DNA of 64,000 bases, taken from Monosiga brevicollis MX1. Lineage: Eukaryota; Opisthokonta; Choanoflagellata; Craspedida; Salpingoecidae. The position numbers and the translations under genes are program-made. This document shows, piece after piece, positions 56,495-64,000 of this stretch (its first letter is position 1; each line of letters starts with the position of its first letter). The stretch spans positions 1,564,611 through 1,628,610 of the forward strand of contig NW_001865041.1 of assembly GCF_000002865.3 (NCBI RefSeq), written 5' to 3'. The notes beneath the pieces were generated by a model. That model was given only the letters and a program-made list of their open reading frames with translations. It was not told the origin of the DNA and ran no database searches.

Positions 56495-58357
56495 GGTGGC
56501 GGCGGGGGAGAAGAGAAAATAGGCTTGGGACCGATGAGCGGAGAGCAGGCTCGATACAAGAAAAAAAATGGAGGGGTTGACACAAAAGGGCAACGGCAAC
56601 GGCAGCGGCAGTCGCGAGCGAGTGACGACACGCGAGAGGGAGAACCCAGACGAGGAGCCGCGAAATGCACGCAAGCGCGCAATGGAGGAAGGGAGGGACG
56701 AGGCTAGTTATCAGTTATGCGATGCGACTCCGCCGCGGTTGCGACTGAATTGCACGCACGTAACGAAAACCAACAAGATGATGCAAACACGCCAACAAGC
56801 CCCCAGGGCAGAGCCGGGGGGTCCAACAAGACGGGGTAACCCTCAGCAGTTGGCCATGGCAGAGGTTATGTCAACGATGGTTGCCGGGCTGGAGAAAAGA
56901 GCTCACGCCGGGAAAATGGCCAGCGGGGAAGAGGGGCTGAACGTGGCGCTGCCCTTTAAGTTATGAGGACGGAGAGACGTGTGTGTGTGTGTGTGTGTGC
57001 GAGTTATCTTTCTCTCTCTTGATGTAATGCCAATGGGAATCACGATCAGGGGCCAAGGGTGGAAAGTGGCAGACGGGGGCAGGGGGAGGGTGTTGACGTA
57101 ACTGCAAGTGGTGGAGGAGAGGAGGAGGTGGAGGCAAAGAGGGTGACAGGACGCGGCAGGGAAACTGATCTGACCCGAGAGCGAGCGTAAATGCAGGGCA
57201 ATGCAACTCCACTGCAACAAGAGCACACACACACACAGAAGCCGTCACACAGAGACAGAGAGAGAGAGAGGGAGTTATGCAAACCACCACTACTGTCCTG
57301 TGCTTCTCCTTCCTTGGAGTACGTATGGTGTGCAAGAGCAGAGAGCGTCCAGGTAAACAGGCATGGCCATGCACGCGCTCTTTGTATACAGGTGTGTGTG
57401 TGTGTGTGTGTACATGGCTCGCCTGGAGGGGCCCTGGGCGCTGCCGTTTCAACACCCTTGCGTTTGTATTTCCCTCGGCTGGCGTCCCGAGTTGGCTTGG
57501 GAGAGCTATGGGGGACGTGGTGGGCGCTTGGTATCAGCTGGGGGACGCTATGGCAAACTCGCGTGCGGTTACGTGTGCACTGGCGTCCGGAATTGGTAAC
57601 TCTTGCAACGCGAAAGGGGGGAGATACTATAATAAGGCGATCTTGAAATGCTAAAATAAGAGTATCTGTTGCATCCATAAATAGAATCGGGCCAACGTCA
57701 GCATGTTGGCTGGCTTGCATCAGCGGCCAACGATCGTCGCAGAACAAAAGAAGGAAAAACGCACGACACGTGACTTTTTGTTTTTTTTTCCTTTTTTTTG
57801 ACGTGTGTCTGGGCGAAGCTTGCATACCTTTCCCTTACCTTTTTCCCTTACCTTTTTTCCCGCTCACCTTACCCCTCCTGACCTGACCGTTCCCTTACCC
57901 CTCCTTTACCTCACCATCAAGCCTTACCCTTTCCGTTAACAAACTTGTGTGTTCTCTCTCTCTCTTGTCTCTCTCTGTTGTCTCTCTCTCTCTCTGTGTG
58001 TGCTCGTGGTCTCTCTGCTCTTGAGGGTGTGTGTGTGTGTACTCGTGTGCGGCGAGGTCAGCGTTGGCACATTGTTGTTGTCGGGGGCAGTTGGACCTGG
58101 GGCTGGTGCGCTGCATTCGCTTTGTCGGCAAGCATTGAGGGAGTGATTCAAGTTGGTGGTGTTCAAAGGTACGGTCATGTGCCGTTGCTAGACCGTCTGG
58201 CGCTGGAACGTCACCCTCAACCGCGCTGCCACCGTGACAGTCCACCCACCACACAAGCACGATCAATCGTCGTGCGCGACCCCATGGTGTCTGCTCACGC
58301 AGTTGTTGTTCCTCCTCCTGCGCCTGCTCCTCCCGCTTCAGATACTTGCCCGGCACC
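56495..58357. promoter_or_regulatory. long divergent spacer with TG, GA and CCTTACC repeats
   Basis: This 1.9-kb region between the Ala-rich minus-strand gene and the plus-strand desaturase has no exon I can support. It contains a (GT) run at 56979-56999, a (GA) run at 57255-57271, a second (GT) run at 57392-57411, a TGACGTAA half-palindromic CRE-like site near 57093, a CACGTG box near 57767, T-runs, and the CCTTACC-rich stretch at 57831-57945. The 3' part (57950-58357) is TC/TG-rich and probably forms the desaturase leader. Confidence 0.45.
57831..57945. repeat. irregular array of CCTTACC/TTTACC motifs
   Basis: Within 115 bp the heptamer CCTTACC occurs about five times, with variants CATACC, TTTACC and CTCACC, separated by T and C runs. 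On the minus strand these read GGTAAGG, which resembles a splice donor. Confidence 0.75.
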
Positions 58358-59904
58358 ATGAAGATTTGCATCGATCAAGAGTGGTATGACCTCACCAAGT
58401 GGGCCAAGTACCACCCCGGTGGTACGTGCGCTTGGCTACACCGCTTGCGCGCCTTGCTTTTTTTTTGATCCATTACTCCCTCGACCGTCTCATGCCTTTT
58501 TTGCATTCCTTGCAACGCTGTACTTGATGCTCAGGCGTTCGCATCCTCGAGCGCTTTGACAATCAGGTACCGCTGCCTCGCCTGACTCGTATCTTCTTTG
58601 CCTTTGGTTGTGGGCACGCGTTCATCCGGGGTGGTGGTCAGGTCCCCTCGCCCACCACAAGCGACATGCTGCTGCCCTCACCATCAGTTTTCTGCTCCCC
58701 ATCACTAGGATGCGACCGACCACTTTTACTCGTTGCACAGCACCGATGCCATCCGCAAGTTCAAGGCCATGCGCCCCACCGAGACCAAGGAGGACGTACC
58801 TGAAGTGCTTCCCATTGATGCCTGTCAGTTGCCTCTCCCCCGCCCCCCGCCCCTCGCCTCGCCTGCCGGTCGTTTCTGTGTTTCTTGTGACTCTTTTGAA
58901 GTCTCCGCCTTGGCCGCTGTCCTCATCCACATTTGCCACCCTGCATGCAACCTTTCGTAGCCTTTCGCGAGCTGCGCGCCAAGCTCATGGACGATGGCTG
59001 GTGGGATCGCGACCTCCTCACCGAACTCGGCATCTTGATCCCCATCTTCGCCATGTGCATCATTGGCACCGCCCTCGCCTGGTCCCACCCTGTCATCTCC
59101 GTCCTTCTTATCAGCGTTGGCATGCAGCAAGCTGGCTGGCTCGGTCACGACATGACTCACGCCCGTGACTCGCGCTACAACGACTTTTGGCTTCGCTACG
59201 TCAGTGGCTGGCTCAACGGCTTTGATCGCAACTGGTGGTCCAACAAGCACAACACCCACCATGTCCTCACCAACCACGTCAACCACGACCCTGACATTCA
59301 CGTCCAGCCCATCCTCTACCTCTGGGCCCCCTTGAAGCAGATGGACCACTTCCTCCGCAAATACCAGTACATCTACTTTCCCCTCCCTTACACCCTCCTC
59401 TTCGCTTCCTGGCGCCTTGAATCCCTGAAGTGGTCCATCGCGAACCGCGACTACAAAATGTTCTTCCTTGCCATCCTGCCCGGCTATGTTTGGCTCGCTC
59501 TCCTGCCCTTTAAGGTCGTTCTCGCCAGCATCCTTGTTTCCGGCTTCCTCGTCGCCATTGTTGTCACCATGTCCCATGAATCGGAGGAGCTCCTCCTTGA
59601 GCGCGAACCCAGCTACGTCACCAATCAGTTCCTCACCACCCGCGACGTCCAGTGCCTCGACTGGGTCACCGAGTACCTCTTTGGTGGCATGCAGTACCAG
59701 CTTGAGCATCACCTCTTTCCCACCATGCCCCGCTACAAGTACCGTGCCCTCGTTCCCATTGTCAGGCAATGGGCCAAGGCCAACGGCCTTGTGTACAAGA
59801 GCGACACCCTTCCCGTCATGCTCGGTGAGCATGTGGCTACCCTCAAGAAGGCGGGCGAGATGGCCCATCGCGAGGACACCGTTGATCCCTACGCCCTTTC
59901 TTAA
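58358..59904 (+). CDS. cytochrome b5-fused front-end fatty acid desaturase
   Basis: Front-end (delta-5/6/8-type) desaturases add a double bond between an existing one and the carboxyl end in the ER, using the fused b5 domain as electron donor. Exon 1 (58358-58423) encodes MKICIDQEWYDLTKWAKYHP with the b5 heme motif HPGG completed in exon 2 (VRILERFDNQ). Exon 3 has DATDHFYSLHSTDAI with the second heme His. The large last exon (from about 58959) has histidine boxes HDMTH, HNTHH and QLEHH, the Gln of the third box being the front-end hallmark. Membrane segments are visible around LGILIPIFAMCIIGTALAWS, PYTLLFASW and VVLASILVSGFLVAIVV. The stop is TAA at 59902-59904. Length is about 385 residues, slightly short for the family. 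Third codon positions are strongly C-biased compared with neighbours. Regiospecificity cannot be told from sequence. Confidence 0.92.
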
Positions 59905-60841
59905 AAGGCGGGACATTGACCTGCCCAAGCCTTGACATGCCTGCTCCACTCACTCGCATCAGCTGGTGCGGGTGGTTGTGCTTGTGGTCAACCCTTTTGA
60001 TGTACCGTGCGTTCTTGTGCCATGGACGCCTGCCCCGGCCTCCTGTTCGGTTGGGTTTGTTGTCATTGTGAATCTCTTTGTTTTCTTCCCGTTCTTCCTT
60101 CTTAGGCCATACCGAGTCCCCTCTGCCCTGTTTTCCCACCATTCATTTTTTTTTTCCCGAGTATCGTTGTTTTCTCGCTATATGCCCCTACCTCCTCTCC
60201 GCTCCTACTTGTCTTGAGGTGATGTCGAGTTTTTTTCTCTTTCTGTTTTCGTTTTTGTCTCGTCTTCTAGCCACGCACTGCCGTGTGCTTGCGTTTATTG
60301 TTTCTCGGCCAGACTGCCGTGTTTTCTTTTCTCCTTTGTCTACTCCTCCCTCTCTCTGTTTTCCTCTGTCTGGAGATGAGCCAGATCATGTCCTACCCTG
60401 TGTTCTCCTGTTGGACAGGCCGCGCGTGTATGCGACATGTTCCTTCCTTCATGGGCTAAAAAAATCGATCCATGTCTGTAGCGGCTTGTTGCTGTCCCAT
60501 AACGTCAGTTTTTCAAGTCTAAAAGGAAGCAGCTCAAGGTGCTTGAGCGCTGCAACACGCGGAGCACGGCCTCAAAGTCAACCCAAGCTCAATTGAATAC
60601 TGGAAGGGCGCAACATCGTGTTGAATATGAACATAACATGATGCCACACACAAAAGGTACCCAAGCAAAGGGGACAGGGAATACAGACATGCAAACACTA
60701 CCACAACGCTCTCTCTTGGCGTGATCCAACCAATCAACGATGACAAACAGTCAACCGACTCGCGTCAGGACAAAGGCTCATAGATGTTCCATTTCCACCA
60801 AGTTGAGCAGCAAAAGCTTGAACCTAAGCACGGTGTAAACT
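59905..60841. other. convergent spacer, pyrimidine-rich then AT-balanced
   Basis: This 937-bp spacer lies between the desaturase stop and the RhoGAP-gene stop. The first half (60060-60420) is strongly C/T-rich and probably the desaturase 3' UTR. The second half shows nothing recognisable. Confidence 0.5.
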
Positions 60842-63663
60842 TCATGAGGGACAAAGCATGTTGTACCACACGTTTTTCCCAACCGGGCGCCCAGGACGCG
60901 AACGACGGGGAACATACCACACAGTGGTTGGCTCGTCGGCGAAGCGCATGCAAAAGTCCCGGCATACATCGTAGACACTCTTGTCAATGAAGCGGCGGGT
61001 GGGTGTGGAGGTCTACGAATGAGTAGCACCAGAGCCGAGGCAAAAAGTGGAATGTTAGGTCATGAGCAGATGTAAAACAAGACGTGTTGGTGGGTCGCTG
61101 CGGCAAAGCAAGACATGTCAACTCACATCGTCAATACAGGCATGCCACACATCGGTGACAAGTGCCTGACTGTGTGTGCTTATCAAGGGCACAGGCGTAC
61201 AGGATTGATACCACCAACTAAATGATATGATAGAAAGCATCAGCTGACCAAGGGCTGGACAATGCGGTTGCGGAGAATGATAGGACTTACATGCGGAATT
61301 GAGGCCAGGAGACTCCATCCACGCTACCAGCATGGCATAGCGCGTGAAAGACGGTGTCCGTCTCATCGCGCGTCATAAACAAGTCCTATTCAAGTACCAG
61401 ACAGGGTGTCGCATAAGAGCGGCCGGCGGGCTTCTTGGGGTTTGCGTTCGTGCGAAGAGTGCCCGTGGCTTTATTGATCGGCAGAGCCAAACAGGGCTGG
61501 GCCTTGCAGCCATGGCAGCGCAAGGTGGAAAAAAACAAAAAGGCCTGCAAGCTAAAAGGCGGGCCGGGTAGCTACAAAGCACACGCGACGAGAGGCCCAC
61601 CTGTTGCAGACACAAGAGGCGAAATTGTTGAACAGAGAGTTCACCCGTCGCAGAGCCTGTGAGATACTGGAAGTACTCGAGGGCGCTAATGTCTGTACCA
61701 TCGTCCTCGACAGAGCGTGAGGTGCGAGCGCTTTGGGCTGCACAGCCCAACAGCGAGCTTCGCCGTATGCCCCGAGGTGCTGTCGCCGGCGCATCATCGA
61801 GGTGATCCAGCACGGTTGGATGGTTTAAGATAAAGGCAACGACATTGTTGCCCGAGCTATCCAATTTGCCACGCAAGAGCCAGGGTCAAGACGAGGCAGG
61901 TTACAAGAGCTATCCTACACTTAAAGCTCAAGTCGAGTCCCCACCCCCCCACACACAAAAAGCCTTGGGGCATGCTTACGTGGGACGCTGAAGCTGTGCC
62001 AATGTCACGTTGCTCTTTGGACGCCGTAAGGACAGGCGCGGGCCCGGCGCGGATACCATGGTCGGCCCGAACACGGTCGCCAAATTCTCAGCCGTCATTT
62101 TGTTGCGCTCGGCCGACTCCATAATCTAGTAGATAGACGTGGCCAGTCCCAGGGGTCAGCGCTCAGTTAAGTTTGACACCACGCCAAACAGACATATGGG
62201 AAGCGGAGAGCTCCCGTCGTGGGAAGCTTTGTGAGCTTGATTGAAGCCCTTACACCACGATATCACACCTTGAGCATGTGCCGAAAGAGTAAGAGGGCCG
62301 TCTGTTTACGAGGCTCTGAGAGATCTTGCAGCGCCTCGATGAGATCGCCAACCTTTTCATCGTCTGGCCGCTCAGAATCAGCCACAATGGCAATGAGCTG
62401 TCCCTGCAGCCTGCGGGGCAGCCAGTGAATGAACACAGGCGATGCGCTTGACCAAGCATCACACGGCATTAACACATGATCCCTGAGGTCCCTGCGAGGA
62501 CATACTCGTGACTCAACACGGGCTCTGGGAGTGCACGCAAGTAAGCTTTGAGAAGAGATGCCACGTTGTTGATGTGTTGGCCGTTGTCAAGCTGGCAGAG
62601 GGACAACGCGCCGGGTCGGGGTGAGGAAAAGGGCGATGAAGTTGCTCTTTTGCTTTTGATGATGAGCGTCAGCAGACAAACCCGAAAGGTTGCCGGCTCC
62701 AGTTCACAAGCGGCCCGCAAATCGTCAACGACGGATTGTGATCCCGGCACACGATAAATGCCCTCAGACTCGGTGCCATGCAGGTCGATAAACTCGCAGC
62801 ACTCGCGGATAATATGTGGAATATTGTTGTTCTCCCGCTTGCAAACCTGAGCAAAGCACATGAGGGCGGTCGTGATTTGGCAGGAATGGCAAGGAACCGA
62901 TCACGTGAGGGGCACGTGGCCTGGCTGCTTGGTCCACACCCCGACTGGGAGCGTACCGTTTCCAGGGGTGACCCAAACAGGACCTGCGGGACTTGGAGTG
63001 TGACCACCAAACGGGCTTCCCCCGAAGGCTTGAGAGGCAGGACGGCTACCGGCCATAAAAGACAACCGCCCATGAGGGATACGACACCCAAGCAAAACAA
63101 AGGCGCTCAGCAGCAGTCGTTGAAACGAGCGGCAATTGAGGGAAAAGGATATCGGTGGGCATACCGGTGGTAGATTTATCCGAGTGATGGTCGTGATCCA
63201 GGAGAGCATTGAGATGAAGGGTACCTCGGCCAACGACCTCGTTCTTGGAGCGTACGGTGATGACGAGGTCGTGGGTCTTGCTGACCTCGTGAAAAACCAG
63301 GACCTCGCCCCAAAAGGCCACGGTGCCGGCCAGGCGTGCGGGCTGGGACCGCGCCGATTTGGGCTCGCAAGGCGGAGACATCTGCAAGGAGTCACGACAC
63401 AGACGCGTTCAGTGGCCGCACGGGAAGGGACAGAAGACGTGTGAGGCATCAGGTCCTCAAAGGCGCCACCAGCTAGGGTCTTTGCAAAGTGAGGTGCAAA
63501 AGCATGTGCGATTCCTTACTTTCACTGTCATGGTCAGCATGAGGTTTTGCTCAGTGGCATCGGGGAGCGACAGGACCTTGATACCTTTCACGCTCAGCAG
63601 CTTGACGGCCAGTTTGGGTGGTCGAGGGAGGCTACCCGCTTTGTATGAGCGCACTAGGCTCAT
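60842..63663 (-). CDS. C2-RhoGAP protein with EF-hand-like C-terminal segments
   Basis: RhoGAPs speed GTP hydrolysis by Rho GTPases. The start MSLVRSYKAGSLPRPPKLAV (63663) leads into a C2-like beta domain: VKLLSVKGIKVLSLPDATEQ, LMLTMTVK, then WGEVLVFHEVSKTHDLVITV, VGRGTLHLNALL and LKPSGEARLVVTLQVPQVL. The GAP domain has IPHIIRECCEFIDLHGTESE followed by GIYRVPGS, whose Arg is the catalytic finger. Then come NNVASLLKAYLRALPEPVLS, ALQDLSEPRKQTALLLFRHM, and AERNKMTAENLATVFGPTM, all standard blocks. After the GAP domain are two EF-hand-like segments (ALEYFQYLTGSATGELSVQQ and ETDTVFHALCHAGSVDGVSW), and a final exon FIDKSVYDVCRDFCMRFADE that reads to TGA at 60842-60844. The EF-hand reading is tentative because the loops lack a full set of acidic residues. 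Confidence 0.82.
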
Positions 63664-63887
63664 GATGGAGGTGCGGGTGGCTCTGGGAGCGGCATAGGAA
63701 ATGCAGCGCTATCACAGTGGGACCACAATGCCTGGGCTCATCCACCAGGCGCCATGACGCGGGGGAATGGCAGGAATCGGGCCGATGCGCCACGGAGAGC
63801 CGGAACCGGAGTCACGCGCTCAGCAGCGCCCTGGCAAAAGGCTCAGCCAGGCGACGATCCACAATCGCGGCGGGCGTAACTGGCAAG

Positions 63888-64000
63888 TCAGGGGCCACTC
63901 AAAGTCGGGCTCCTCATGCGTGTATGACGAAGGTTTGAGCGCTCCCGTTGGGCCACCTAGACCCCAAGACGCCAAGTCATGTGCCCATCCAATCTGCACA
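63888..64000 (-). CDS. possible 3' end of another minus-strand gene (uncertain)
   Basis: Upstream of the RhoGAP gene on the minus strand, an acceptor-like GTCTAG is followed by a frame reading VAQRERSNLRHTRMRSPTLS and a stop near 63888. An alternative frame ending about 63816 (IVDRRLAEPFARALLSA) is also open. Either could be the C-terminus of a gene that continues beyond the right edge. Neither matches a family I know. Confidence 0.2.

Noticed and set aside
56568-56966. 132-residue plus-strand frame rich in Arg/Glu
   Set aside because: Composition follows the purine-rich DNA, and it overlaps the probable 5' region of the minus-strand Ala-rich gene; no domain is visible.
57191-57654. Plus-strand frames in the divergent spacer before the desaturase
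   Set aside because: They run through TG and GA microsatellites, have no family similarity and no plausible splice partners.
1-64000. CRISPR arrays, bacterial operons, transposon termini, LTR or viral elements
   Set aside because: The genes are spliced and eukaryotic. I saw no repeat-spacer pattern, no transposase or reverse-transcriptase motif, and no long terminal repeat pair by eye; a computed self-comparison could still reveal diverged copies.

Overview
This is a eukaryotic window: intron-dense, compact, with genes on both strands and 0.3-1.8 kb between them. Introns are mostly about 80-200 bp, start with GT (often gtatgt, gtgcgt or gtgagt) and end with AG, so most proteins have to be read across exon joins. 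The gene content fits a single-celled flagellate close to animals: a dynein-regulatory-complex F-box/LRR protein, an animal-like Hrs (ESCRT-0), a RUN-C1-Rubicon-homology protein, a cytoplasmic tail full of SH2-ligand-like tyrosine motifs, and secreted EGF/sushi/coiled-coil proteins. I infer a choanoflagellate, most likely Monosiga brevicollis or a close relative. This rests on style and content, not on a database match.

Layout. 1-1615 (+) is the 3' end of a tyrosine-motif protein. 2196-4922 (+) is RNA polymerase I subunit A49/POLR1E. 5362-6821 (+) is a CRAL-TRIO lipid-binding protein. 7125-9870 (-) is the acetyl-CoA transporter SLC33A1. 10525-14918 (-) and 15386-18785 (-) are two tandem, paralogous secreted stalk proteins. 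19233-23321 (-) is Hrs. 24341-29526 (+) is FBXL13/DRC6, with a 130-bp TTC/GAA repeat in one intron. 30063-34578 (-) is acetyl-CoA synthetase. 35663-37369 (+) is a mitochondrial folate/FAD carrier. 37963-40161 (+) is an opine-dehydrogenase-family enzyme. 40837-43568 (+) is a bestrophin/RFP-TM channel. 43926-46178 (-) is an orphan membrane protein that looks like a 2-oxoglutarate oxygenase. 46753-49503 (+) is branched-chain ketoacid dehydrogenase kinase. 50035-54847 (+) is the RUN-C1-Rubicon-homology protein. 55350-56376 (-) is an unrecognised protein beside a 96-N assembly gap. 58358-59904 (+) is a cytochrome-b5-fused front-end fatty acid desaturase. 60842-63663 (-) is a C2-RhoGAP protein. A further minus-strand gene may begin to show at the right edge.

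The genes do not form an operon-like unit. Several act in neighbouring parts of metabolism (acetyl-CoA synthesis and transport, branched-chain amino acid control, mitochondrial cofactor import, amino-acid/opine redox, fatty acid desaturation), but nothing in the sequence shows that this is more than chance. Simple repeats (TC, GA, TTC, CA) sit in introns and in the spacers between divergent genes. I saw no tRNA, rRNA, CRISPR array or intact transposable element.

The most unusual material is (i) the ladder of short phase-0 exons each carrying a tyrosine motif at the left edge, (ii) a repeated, unrecognised extracellular module with a DH-x4-[FI]GR signature in the 15386-18785 gene, together with its exon-cassette glycosylated coiled-coil stalk, and (iii) the HxD...H membrane protein at 43926-46178.
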